Below, piece after piece: positions 33,370-41,906 of a stretch of 64,000 nt of DNA. The stretch covers positions 1,054,001 through 1,118,000 of the forward strand of contig NC_065910.1 in NCBI RefSeq assembly GCF_905147045.1, read 5' to 3'. The DNA is from Nymphalis io (taxonomy: Eukaryota > Arthropoda > Insecta > Lepidoptera > Nymphalidae). The position numbers and the translations under genes were made by a program. The notes under the pieces are model-generated. The model worked only from the letters and a program-made list of their open reading frames with translations. It was not told the origin of the DNA and made no database searches. Numbering within the stretch: position 1 is the first letter of the stretch; every line of letters starts with the position of its first letter.

Positions 33370-33805
33370 TCCAGAAGTAATCGGTGGGATCAAATGATAG
33401 ACGAAATAAGAACTATAATATTTTACTGTTCACGAAACTTCGATAGCTTGATCAAATCATGCTTTTTTTTCGGATTGCGTATTGCTGTTGCCCCTAGTGG
33501 CCTCTACAGTGTCACCAGGCGGAATGGGCGAGTTGAACTCAAGCCGAAGTTGGGAGCCACATAAGGGGCTCAAGAGAAACGGACGTTTAAGGGTGCCTCC
33601 TGTGAGGCCGGACCTCGGCTTGGGACGCCGTTGAAGTCATTGACATTACGCACATATACTATTTACAAAAATCTTAGACAGCGCGATTCAGGAATTTCAA
33701 AAAATTAATCAACGTCATCTACTGACAAACAATAAGAAACATGTTTTACTCTTAACAGAATGTCATGCCGGCAATAGATGTTTTACATTAAAAACCCATT
33801 TGTGA
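33370..33805. other. Non-coding DNA with a GC-rich block
   Basis: 33470-33640 is clearly GC-richer than its surroundings (GTTGCCCCTAGTGGCCTCTA ... GAGGCCGGACCTCGGCTTGG) but has no long open frame. It is probably part of an unrecognised transposon. Confidence 0.35.
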
Positions 33806-34105
33806 TTTTTTTTATTTTTTTTATAGAATAGGAAGGTGGACGAGCATATTAGCCACCTGATGGTCAGTGGTCACCAAACGCCCTTAGACATTGGCATTGT
33901 AAGAAATGTCAACCATCGCTTACATAGCCAATGCGCCTCCAATCTTGGGAACTAAGATTTTATGTCCCTTGTGCCTATAATTACACTGGCTCACTCACAA
34001 TTCAAACCGGAACACAACAATATCAAGTATTGCTGTTTTGCGGTAAAATATCGGATGAGTGGGTGGTACCTACCCAGACGAGCTTGCACAAAGCCCTACC
34101 ACCAA
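33806..34105 (-). repeat. SINE-A, complete copy
   Basis: T-run, TATAGAATAGGAAGGTGGAC, GAACTAAGATTTTATGTCCC, ACGAGCTTGCACAAAGCCCT. Young-looking. Confidence 0.9.
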
Positions 34106-34704
34106 TAAAAGTATATTCGAACACGAGACTTCAAAATCTGTAACCATATATGCTAGCCACAGGACCAAAGAGGCAGGCTGAATAAGTGAACCACGCGACC
34201 ACCCAAACGGTCTTCCAAAAGCCAACCAGTAATTTTGTATATTGTAATGCAAATATCCAGTAAGGCCCTTTGACCATTTTGCTTATTTTAAAACACGATA
34301 AATGTCTAAACCAGAAATGGTAATTGTGAAGATATTCTCATATTATTTCACTCGAATTTCTATCCAACCGAATATTAAATACATAAAGCTGCTCATTATT
34401 ACCGTTATTATTAAATATTCCACCCTGAACATAGCCTCGGATTGTCCCTAACAGCAAGAATTCACTTAATACTCTTTGGGTCCACAATGGAGTATTATAT
34501 TTGCCTCCCTTGATAATAAAGCTAATGTTATAAAGTAAAGATATTATCTTTAAATAAGGCGATTGAAAAATAACTTCTATATTATAATATATATTTGTTT
34601 AGAAGAAAATGTTTATATATTTTTTGAGTTCGATTACATTTGACAAGTAAAAGTGAACACGACGTTATGATAATTAAAACTGTATCAACAGTTACGTTTT
34701 ACCA
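34106..34704. other. AT-rich non-coding stretch
   Basis: No gene seen. Confidence 0.4.
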
Positions 34705-34995
34705 GTACCAGTAACAGCCTGTGAATGAGAAGAAGGCTTATTCCACCACGCTGCTCCAATGCGGGTATCCAATGTGGTGGAATAGACATGTGGCAGAATT
34801 TCAGTGAAATTCGACACATGCAGGTTTCCTCACGATGTTTTCCTTCACCGTCAAACACGAGATGAATTATAAACACAAATTAAGTACATGAAAATTCAGT
34901 GGTGCTTGCCCGGGCTTGAACCCACGATCATCGGTTGAGATTCACGCGTTCTTACCACTGGACGATCTCGGCTTTTTGGGCCATCTCGGCTGTTT
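34705..34995 (-). repeat. SINE-B, rearranged copy
   Basis: Collinear with SINE-B but lacks the CCCACTGCTGGGCTAAAGGC block, and it repeats its final GATCTCGGCTTTTTGGGCC ... ATCTCGGCTG motif. Confidence 0.85.
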
Positions 34996-35351
34996 TACAT
35001 TAAGGTAATCTCGCTTTGAGGCACAGGTATAGCTGAAGCTTTATAGATAATTTTGCGTCCAATTCTCTTCACTTTGTTATGTTTCGCACCTGCGGGTTCG
35101 GTAAAACTACGGTCTCACTGATCGACAATGCAAAATGTTTGTTGTAATTAATATTAATACGAGTTTGCGAGCAAAGTTGTAGTTGCAACTTTATATCAGA
35201 TTTTGCCTATTCGTTTCTGTTTCGTGCAATTATCACACGGATGAGATTGTGGTATCGGGGATTGTACCCTAAAACTACAGTCTTAGGATTGTGACATTGT
35301 AAATCTCTTTGTTATCTTGTGCCGCCCAGGTGAAGGCTTTATTGAAATTGA
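34996..35351. other. Non-coding DNA
   Basis: No gene or repeat recognised. Confidence 0.4.
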
Positions 35352-35360
35352 GATGACGTT

Positions 35361-35660
35361 GAGCCGAGATGGCCTAGTGGTTAGAACGCGTGAATCTTAA
35401 CCGATGATCGTGGGTTCAAACCCGGGCAAGCACCACTGAATTTTCATGTGTTTAATTTGTATTTATAATTCATCTCGTGCTTGACGGTGAAGGAAAACAT
35501 CGTGAGGAAACCTGCATGTGTCTAATTTCATTGAAATTATGCCACATGTGTATTCTACCAACCCGCATTGGAGCAGCGTGGTGGAATAAGCTCCAAACCT
35601 TCTCCTCAAAAAGGGAGAGGAGGCCTTAGCCCAGCAGTGGGACATTAACAGGCTGTTACT
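35361..35660 (+). repeat. SINE-B, complete copy with 9-bp target duplication
   Basis: Forward reference copy, 300 bp. The tRNA-like head has GAGCCGAGATGGCCTAGTGG (box A) and GGGTTCAAACCCGGGC (box B). The body has CGTGAGGAAACCTGCATGTG and the 3' end GACATTAACAGGCTGTTACT. GATGACGTT is present at 35352-35360 and 35661-35669. There is no A-tail. RNA polymerase III transcription is the family expectation. Confidence 0.95.
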
Positions 35661-35924
35661 GATGACGTTTAGAAGTATGTTCTTGTTGTGATTCTAAAAC
35701 AATATATATATTTTTTGCTTGCGAAAGTAGAAAACTTGATCAATGTCATCTTGTCTGGTAATCTACAATTTTAATACATTATACGAAGATCACGTACAAC
35801 TAAGCTGGGTCGAGCCTGTGTTTTAGGTATTAGTGTCTTTTTGTGTAACAAATTTATTATACACTAGCTACCCGTCCCGTCTCCGCACGGGTAGCATAAA
35901 GTTCTAGATAAAACGTTTGTATTA

Positions 35925-36077
35925 ATATAATAATAATATATCCTGGGACATTTTTCACACACGGCCATCTGATCCCAAATTAAGCTTGTACAAAGCTTGT
36001 GCTATGGAAAACAGACAACTGATATACTACATATACTACTTTTTTTTGTAAATACGTACTTAAATAGATAATTACAC
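35925..36077 (-). repeat. SINE-C, left part, interrupted by LTR element
   Basis: TTTTTCACACACGGCCATCT and GTACAAAGCTTGTGCTATGG to ATAGATAATTACAC, collinear with the SINE-C at 19.8 kb in reverse. It stops at ACAC (36074-36077), which is repeated at the far side of the LTR element. Confidence 0.9.
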
Positions 36078-36180
36078 TGTAGTGTAGTATATAAGCAGCT
36101 GACACATGGTATTGAGAGCAGTAATAAATTTATCTTCAAACCTTAAACATCTACTTTATTTACCTAGTCCCGTCCTTACA
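36078..36180 (+). repeat. 5' LTR, 103 bp
   Basis: Begins TGTAGTG and ends CCTTACA, so the termini are TGT...ACA. It contains a TATATAAG box at 36088-36095 and an AATAAA polyadenylation signal at 36123-36128, so promoter and 3'-processing signals are packed within about 40 bases. Very short for a Ty3/Gypsy LTR. Confidence 0.95.
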
Positions 36181-36194
36181 TGGCGACCCTGCCA
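36181..36194 (+). other. Primer-binding site (tRNA-Arg-like)
   Basis: TGGCGACCCTGCCA directly follows the 5' LTR. Starting with TGG (complement of the tRNA CCA end), it closely resembles the TGGCGACC... sites paired with tRNA-Arg in mdg1/412-type elements. First-strand DNA synthesis would start here. Confidence 0.75.
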
Positions 36195-36311
36195 TTTAAG
36201 GTTCGGTTTCGGGTTCTAACGAAGTGCAGTATAACAATATAATGTCGCTCTGTGTAATATTGGACATTCGTGTATTTAATTGTTCGAACGTTAGTAGCGT
36301 CATAATACAAA

Positions 36312-36413
36312 ATGGGCAAAGAACAAAGTAAAGAACAAATTGTGATTGCACAAAATGCCGCAGGAGGCGTGAATTCGGCCGACGTGGAACTATACACTAA
36401 AATCAGAAAGTGA
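36312..36413 (+). CDS. Small upstream ORF, first part (myristoylation-like start)
   Basis: A 33-codon frame with the first good ATG after the priming site (ACAAAATGG context). It starts MGKEQSK. Gly2 with Ser6 and Lys7 is the pattern for N-myristoylation; neuronal calcium sensors of the hippocalcin type start similarly. It ends at a TGA at 36411-36413. The next frame (36401-36592) is open just before this stop and encodes a membrane helix, so the two may be one protein split by a frameshift, or two separate products. Known function: none that I can assign. It lies before gag, where most Ty3/Gypsy elements have only a leader. Confidence 0.45.
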   Translation: MGKEQSKEQIVIAQNAAGGVNSADVELYTKIRK

Positions 36414-36592
36414 CAAATATAATTTTGGGTATTTTTCTTTTACTTTTAATTTTGGGGGCAAAGTTTGCCATATATAAATTATATAAACGCTGCCACATAA
36501 ACTGGATGCGTCAGGAGATGGCCAGGAGCGCTTTCAGACGTTCGAGGCGTGGACCAGAGACTGGAGAAATAAATCAGGAACGTGTCGTTTAG
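36401..36592 (+). CDS. Small upstream ORF, second part (single membrane segment)
   Basis: An open frame from 36401 to a TAG at 36590-36592, overlapping the previous ORF in the -1 frame. It has no ATG before residue about 36, so translation needs a frameshift or a non-AUG start. It encodes a roughly 16-residue hydrophobic run (IILGIFLLLLILGAKF), then a strongly basic segment (YKLYKRCH, later RRSRRG). One hydrophobic helix followed by a basic tail suggests a small membrane protein with a basic side on the inner face. No family recognised. Confidence 0.4.
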   Translation, partial: NQKVTNIILGIFLLLLILGAKFAIYKLYKRCHINWMRQEMARSAFRRSRRGPETGEINQERVV

Positions 36593-36773
36593 CCTGGAGA
36601 CGCATCAATAGATGCTTATAAAAAAATAGGAGTGTAAAAGTGTGAAAAATATATAAAAGGAGAAGTGAAATAGTGTCATCAGCAAAGGTGTTATGGTATT
36701 ATAGACAATAGATATATTCATATTTTATCATTATTTTTAAGCGTATATTTTTAAGCCGTTTCTTAAGATTTAA

Positions 36774-36968
36774 ATGGATCATATATTAGATATAAAACAT
36801 CAAATTGAAAATATAAAAATAAATTTAATTAAACTAAGTAAAGGGAAAAGAACTAAAAAGTTGTTAGAACAGAAATATTTAGAGGCAAAAAGTTTATATG
36901 ACGAATATATAAAATATCGTGACGAGTTAAACTTTAATGCATCTAAAGGGTATATAAAAAAGGAATAG
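36774..36968 (+). pseudogene. gag: gag, N-terminal part, ended by amber codon
   Basis: 64 codons from the ATG at 36774: Lys-rich, helical (HQIENIKINLIKLSKGKRTK, then LLEQKYLEAKSLYDEYIKYRD), probably coiled coil. It ends at TAG 36966-36968. The same frame stays open after the stop for 23 codons and runs straight into the main gag segment, so this looks like one gag frame of about 393 codons carrying one amber codon. Alternatives: a separate short protein, or stop-codon readthrough, although the UAG-AUA context is not a known readthrough signal. Confidence 0.6.
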
Positions 36969-37061
36969 ATAAATTACTTATTAGTTGCTTGCGAAGAAAT
37001 TGAATCGTTTTATCAAAAAATTCAAACAACTTGTTTAGTGAGTGACCAAGATTTTAGCACC

Positions 37062-37955
37062 ATGACTGACTTTGACATGAAAACTGCTACTTCTCTTCTA
37101 CCTATTATGACAGGAGATGAAGAAGTTACTAAAAAATTAATAGATTGTATCGAATTCTATAGCCAAACCATTAGGAAAGAACATGAACAGTTACTTATTT
37201 CTTTTGTCCTTAAAACTCGTTTAACTAAAAATGCCAAATTACGTTTATTATCTAACTATGAATCTTCCACAGAACTTATTGCCGACATGAAAAATAATCT
37301 GTTGACTAAGCAGTCAGCCACGGCACTACAAATAGAAATGTTAAAATCTAGACAAGGTTCGCAGAGTATTGAGGAATTTGGTAAGAAACTTGAGGATTTA
37401 TTTGTTGAATTGACTATTTCCCAAGCTAACGGTGACGATAACGCGTTTAAAATATTGAGACCCGTAAACGAAAAATTAGCAATACAGCGATTCACCGAAG
37501 GTTTAAAGAACAGTCGATTAAGCACTATTTTAGCGGCCCGCAACTACTCAGAGCTGAAAGATGTTATAAGAGCAGCCAAAGACGAGGAACTGTCGCGTCA
37601 AGGCTCTTTTACATCAGCTGAAACGATTTTCACGACTCAACATCGAGGTAAGTACCAACCATCTTATAGGGGGCATAGTAGAGGTCGAGTATTAAACAAC
37701 GCACGCCAACATTACACGCCAAATAGTTCATTTAGGCCGATGCCGAATCAAACATCTAGTTTATACCATCGAGGAAACAATAGAGGATCCACAAGTAATT
37801 CTCGAGGACGCGGACATAATTTTGAACGTGCAGTATCGCGAGGTAGAAATAATAACGGTAGAAAACAGCATGGGTATCTTATGAATCAATCCCAAAACGA
37901 TATACAGGTTACTACTTCGGAAAATAACCAAAACTTAGAGTTTTTTCGATCCTAA
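37062..37955 (+). CDS. gag: Gag structural protein, main part
   Basis: 297 codons from the first ATG (ACCATGA context) of a frame open since 36969. The first two thirds are a helical capsid-type domain (QIEMLKSRQGSQSIEEFGKKL, then FTEGLKNSRLSTILAARNYS). The last third is rich in Arg-Gly (RGKYQPSYRGHSRGR, RGSTSNSRGRGHN). There is no Cys-His finger at all, so RNA binding probably rests on the RG-rich tail, as in finger-less gags of the mdg1/412 type. Gag would form the particle that packages element RNA. The frame stops with TAA at 37953-37955 and overlaps pol. Confidence 0.8.
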   Translation: MTDFDMKTATSLLPIMTGDEEVTKKLIDCIEFYSQTIRKEHEQLLISFVLKTRLTKNAKLRLLSNYESSTELIADMKNNLLTKQSATALQIEMLKSRQGSQSIEEFGKKLEDLFVELTISQANGDDNAFKILRPVNEKLAIQRFTEGLKNSRLSTILAARNYSELKDVIRAAKDEELSRQGSFTSAETIFTTQHRGKYQPSYRGHSRGRVLNNARQHYTPNSSFRPMPNQTSSLYHRGNNRGSTSNSRGRGHNFERAVSRGRNNNGRKQHGYLMNQSQNDIQVTTSENNQNLEFFRS

Positions 37956-40900
37956 CTTTATTCTAGCATGCAATACATATAATAATTTCGTAGAGTTTAC
38001 AATATTAGGTACCAAATATAGAATGCTGGTTGACACGGGCGCCTCGATGTCAGTGATTAAATACGATGTAATAAGAGATAGGAATATTCCAATACATCCA
38101 AAACGCGTAGCCGTAAATGGTATTGGTGGCACCTCGTACACCGAGGGCTATGTTTACATACCGTTTACCTTATGTGGAATAGAATTCAAACATAAGTTTT
38201 ATGTCTTAAAGAATTTGCCTTGTATTCAAGATGGTTTAATCGGACAAGAATTTTTAACTAATTATAATTGTGTATTAAATTACGAAAATAATACATTTAC
38301 TTTAAATAGCTTCGACAAACCAATTACGCTCTCCTTAGGTTTAGGAAAATTAGGTAAAAATACATTTATAAAGGTACCTCCGAGGTGTGAAAAGTTTTTT
38401 CAAGTTGATTCTTATTTGAATGAATCGTGTGTTATATTTCCCAGAGAATTGTGTGAAGGTGTATTTATCGCTGGAAGTATCTGTCAACCGAAAGAGGGAA
38501 AAATATTTATTCAAATTTTAAATACTCGCGAAACAGAAATTAATCTTAGTTATTTTAGGCCTGAAATTGATTTATTATCGAATTATAATATTTGTTCGTT
38601 TAACAAAGAAAATTTGGACGGAAAAAGAGTTCGGAAATTATTATCATTAATTAAATTGAATCATTTGAACAAAGAAGAAAGCATTAGTATACAAAGTATT
38701 TGTGCGAAATATGCTGACGTATTTTTCTTGCCAGGAGACAAGTTAGGTACGTGTAATCTTTACGAACAAAATATACAACTAAAAGCTAATACGAATCCGG
38801 TCTATACTAAACAATATAGATTACCGTTTTCTCAACGTGATGAAATAGAAAAACAAGTTCAAAAAATGTTGGCCAATGATATTATCGAACCCGCTAACAG
38901 CGAATGGTCTAGCCCAGTACTATTAGTACCTAAAAAATCAGAAGATAATAATAATAAAAGCTGGCGTTTAGTCATAGATTTTCGGAAATTAAATGATTGT
39001 ATAATGCATGACAAATTTCCCCTTCCGAATATAAGTGATATATTAGACTCACTTTCAGGAGCTATTTATTTTTCTCAATTAGATTTAACACAAGCTTATT
39101 ATCAAACGAAGCTAAATGCTGACAGTAGGAAATATACCGCATTCACAACACCGTCTGGCCAGTATCAAATGACCCGTATGCCTATGGGTTTGAAAACCAG
39201 TCCTGGTTCATTTTCACGCTTAATGACAGTAGCAATGTCGGGACTTAATTACGATAAATGTTTTGTATATTTGGATAATTTAATTTGTTTCGGAAGAAAT
39301 TTAGATAGTCATAATAAAAATTTGTTAGATATTTTAACAAGGCTTAGAAAAGTTAATTTAAAATTAAATCCTGATAAGTGCGATTTTCTTCGAAAAGAAA
39401 TTTTATACCTCGGACACGTGGTATCAGCGGACGGCATTAAACCAGATCCAGAAAAAATTAAGGCGTTAATTAATTATCCGGTTCCTAAAAACGTAGACGA
39501 GCTCAAACGATTTGTAGCCTTTGCGAACTATTATCGAAAGTTTATTCCGAATTTCGCCCAAATCTGTATTCCATTAAATGATTTATGTCGTAAAAATGTA
39601 ATATTTAATTGGGATAAAAACTGTCAAAAATCATTTAGTACTTTAAAAGAAATGTTAATGAGCCCTCCAATATTACAATATCCTATTTTCGATTATAATA
39701 ACACATTTATACTACAGACAGACGCCTCAGGGTATGCAATAGGTTCGATTTTATGTAATGCTGATCGTAGACCAATAGCTTACGCCAGTCGTAGTTTAAA
39801 TAAAGCTGAACGTAGGTATCCAACGATTGAGAAAGAGCTTTTAGCGATTGTTTGGTCTGTTAAATATTTTAGACCGTATCTCTATGGACGAAAGTTCATT
39901 ATAGAAACGGATCATAGACCCTTAATATTTTTATACAATATGACAGATCCTTCCAGTAGATTGTTAAAATTTCGGCTAATACTTGAAGAGTATGATTTTA
40001 AGGTTACTTATGTGAAAGGGTGTGATAATGTAGCTGCAGATGCATTGTCACGCATAGAAATTAGTAGTGAAGAATTAAAGGCGATGAATGATCATATTTT
40101 GTCAGTACTTACAAGGGCACAAAAGAAGAAGCTTGATGAAAAACCTTGTAATTCTACTTCGGTTTCTAATATTTCTACTGACGATTGGACTGATCACCCA
40201 AGAGTTGTAGAGATGTTAAAACTACCGAAGTATTACACGGAGTTGGTATTTGTGAATGAAGAAGAATGGAGAAAGTTTAAAAAATGCGTATCATTAGAGC
40301 GTGGTGATTATGCATACTCGTCGTCAAATCGTACAATTTTTGTGAAACTGTTTACCCAATCACAGTGTACACGAGCTGTCTCTGTGAGGGAAATGGAATC
40401 ATTTTGTATCGATTTAAAAATAAATACGTTATATGTAATAAAAGATGAGAATAATTTTCAAATAATTAAAGAGCTAGCTCAGGTTATTAATAAAATGCGT
40501 AAGTGGTCCGGACCCCGTTTATGCGTAATTAAAGGAGTTACAAAAATTATAGACGACGATACGAAAAGAGTTATATTAAACGATTATCATATTCTGCCCA
40601 CTAGCGGTCACGCAGGAATAAGACGTATGTTAAATAACATTCGTAAAAAATATTTTTGGCCAGGATTAGAGCATGATGTTAAGCTTTTTGTAAAAAAATG
40701 TAGTAAATGTCAACGTTATAAATATTTAAATACCATAAAAGAACCTATGACCAGAACGGACTGTGGAAATTCAGCTTTTGATAAGATTTATTTAGATTTG
40801 GTAGGTCCATTGACAAGAGATAATAATTATAATTACATTTTAACGCTCCAATGCGACCTCACCAAATATGTCGAGGCATATCCGATAGCAGGTAAGGATG

Positions 40901-41583
40901 CGCGCACAGTAGCTACAACTCTAGTAAATAATTTTATACTTAGATATGGCATCCCTCGGCAGATCGTGACCGATAGAGGAACTGAATTTATAAATTCTAC
41001 AATGGAAGAGGTTTGTAAAATTTTAAATATAAGTCAATTACAGTCTACAGCCTTCCACCATCAGACCTTAGGATCACTTGAAAATAGTCATAAACATTTA
41101 ACATTTTATTTAAGAATGCAAGTTAACAGTCATAGTCAGGAATGGAGTTCATGGATTCCTTACTGGTGTTTTTCGTATAACACTTCTGTACACTCGAGTA
41201 CAAAATTTACTCCATACGAATTAGTGTTTGGCAAACAATGTAACTTACCAAGTAATCTTAGGTCGACAATAGATCCAATTTACAATTTTGATGATTATGC
41301 AATAGAACTAAAATACCGGTTACAAAAGTCACAAAATGATGCTAAAACAAACCTCATAAATTGTAAAACTTTAAGAAAAATAAAATATGATAGAAGTATA
41401 AACCCAGTGGAGTATAAACAAGGAGACTTAGTATTGGTTAAAAATGAAAATATTAGCAAACTTGATCCATTATATTTAGGTCCATATACAGTTGTTAAAG
41501 ATTTATCACCGAATGTTGTAATTTTAGTCAATGGTAAAGAAAAAACTGTTCATAAAAATAGGACAAGACTTTATGTTGAATGA
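37939..41583 (+). CDS. pol: Pol polyprotein: protease, RT, RNase H, integrase
   Basis: Open from 37939, +1 relative to gag with 17 bases of overlap; the first ATG is at 38023, numbered 1 here. Protease: LVDTGAS (D4). Reverse transcriptase: WRLVIDFRKLND near 315, LDLTQAYYQ (D354), then YLDN at 416-419 instead of YxDD, so the last catalytic Asp is Asn (codon AAT, 39277-39279). RNase H: TDASG (D567), EKELLAIVW (E605), TDHRPL (D630), AADALSR (D673). Integrase: H856-x6-H863 and C893-x2-C896 zinc site, then D925, D984, E1020 (spacing DD35E). 1186 codons without a stop. The RT change probably abolishes DNA synthesis; all other catalytic residues are present. It acts inside the cytoplasmic particle, then inserts the DNA in the nucleus. 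Confidence 0.9.
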   Translation, partial: SFFDPNFILACNTYNNFVEFTILGTKYRMLVDTGASMSVIKYDVIRDRNIPIHPKRVAVNGIGGTSYTEGYVYIPFTLCGIEFKHKFYVLKNLPCIQDGLIGQEFLTNYNCVLNYENNTFTLNSFDKPITLSLGLGKLGKNTFIKVPPRCEKFFQVDSYLNESCVIFPRELCEGVFIAGSICQPKEGKIFIQILNTRETEINLSYFRPEIDLLSNYNICSFNKENLDGKRVRKLLSLIKLNHLNKEESISIQSICAKYADVFFLPGDKLGTCNLYEQNIQLKANTNPVYTKQYRLPFSQRDEIEKQVQKMLANDIIEPANSEWSSPVLLVPKKSEDNNNKSWRLVIDFRKLNDCIMHDKFPLPNISDILDSLSGAIYFSQLDLTQAYYQTKLNADSRKYTAFTTPSGQYQMTRMPMGLKTSPGSFSRLMTVAMSGLNYDKCFVYLDNLICFGRNLDSHNKNLLDILTRLRKVNLKLNPDKCDFLRKEILYLGHVVSADGIKPDPEKIKALINYPVPKNVDELKRFVAFANYYRKFIPNFAQICIPLNDLCRKNVIFNWDKNCQKSFSTLKEMLMSPPILQYPIFDYNNTFILQTDASGYAIGSILCNADRRPIAYASRSLNKAERRYPTIEKELLAIVWSVKYFRPYLYGRKFIIETDHRPLIFLYNMTDPSSRLLKFRLILEEYDFKVTYVKGCDNVAADALSRIEISSEELKAMNDHILSVLTRAQKKKLDEKPCNSTSVSNISTDDWTDHPRVVEMLKLPKYYTELVFVNEEEWRKFKKCVSLERGDYAYSSSNRTIFVKLFTQSQCTRAVSVREMESFCIDLKINTLYVIKDENNFQIIKELAQVINKMRKWSGPRLCVIKGVTKIIDDDTKRVILNDYHILPTSGHAGIRRMLNNIRKKYFWPGLEHDVKLFVKKCSKCQRYKYLNTIKEPMTRTDCGNSAFDKIYLDLVGPLTRDNNYNYILTLQCDLTKYVEAYPIAGKDARTVATTLVNNFILRYGIPRQIVTDRGTEFINSTMEEVCKILNISQLQSTAFHHQTLGSLENSHKHLTFYLRMQVNSHSQEWSSWIPYWCFSYNTSVHSSTKFTPYELVFGKQCNLPSNLRSTIDPIYNFDDYAIELKYRLQKSQNDAKTNLINCKTLRKIKYDRSINPVEYKQGDLVLVKNENISKLDPLYLGPYTVVKDLSPNVVILVNGKEKTVHKNRTRLYVE

Positions 41584-41803
41584 TCATTAAACATATTGTT
41601 TATTAAGACTTGTGATTATGACTGTACCTATTATGATATTTGATATTAAATTTCAGCACTGCATTATTATACCTTTGTTTACATATTTGTTTTATTTTGT
41701 TTAATTATTATTATATTCAATTTTATTTTACTTTTTCATATTGTATTTTGATAAAAAAAAAATGTTAATGTATCCAACATTTTTTTTTTTGTTTGGTAGG
41801 GCA
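41584..41803. other. LTR element 3' untranslated region
   Basis: AT-rich, with no envelope gene and a T-run at 41780-41790. The purine-rich GGTAGGG just before the 3' LTR (about 41796-41802) is the best candidate for the plus-strand primer, though short for a polypurine tract. Confidence 0.6.
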
Positions 41804-41906
41804 TGTAGTGTAGTATATAAGCAGCTGACACATGGTATTGAGAGCAGTAATAAATTTATCTTCAAACCTTAAACATCTACTTTATTTACCTAGTCCCGTC
41901 CTTACA
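41804..41906 (+). repeat. 3' LTR, 103 bp
   Basis: Base-for-base the same as 36078-36180 on my reading, with TATATAAG at 41814-41821 and AATAAA at 41849-41854. Followed directly by the ACAC duplication. Confidence 0.95.

Larger units (their letters stand above)
36078..41906 (+). mobile_element. Ty3/Gypsy LTR retrotransposon, mdg1/412-like
   Basis: 5829 bp from LTR to LTR, flanked by a 4-bp ACAC duplication (36074-36077, 41907-41910). Order: 103-bp LTR, primer-binding site, small membrane-type ORF, gag, pol (protease, RT, RNase H, integrase), 103-bp LTR. No envelope gene is present; only about 220 bases lie between pol and the 3' LTR. The integrase after RNase H places it in Ty3/Gypsy. The tRNA-Arg-like priming site, finger-less gag and 4-bp duplication fit the mdg1/412 lineage. 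LTRs are identical, so insertion is recent, yet gag and RT carry damaging changes. Confidence 0.9.

Noticed and set aside
35361..35440. tRNA-like sequence with GGGTTCAAACC
   Set aside because: Head of SINE-B; recurs with the same 220-bp body at 33.0, 34.7 and 61.5 kb and is bounded by a 9-bp target duplication.
41584..41803. Envelope gene for the LTR element
   Set aside because: Only 220 AT-rich bases separate pol from the 3' LTR; no room and no open frame, so it is not an errantivirus-type copy.
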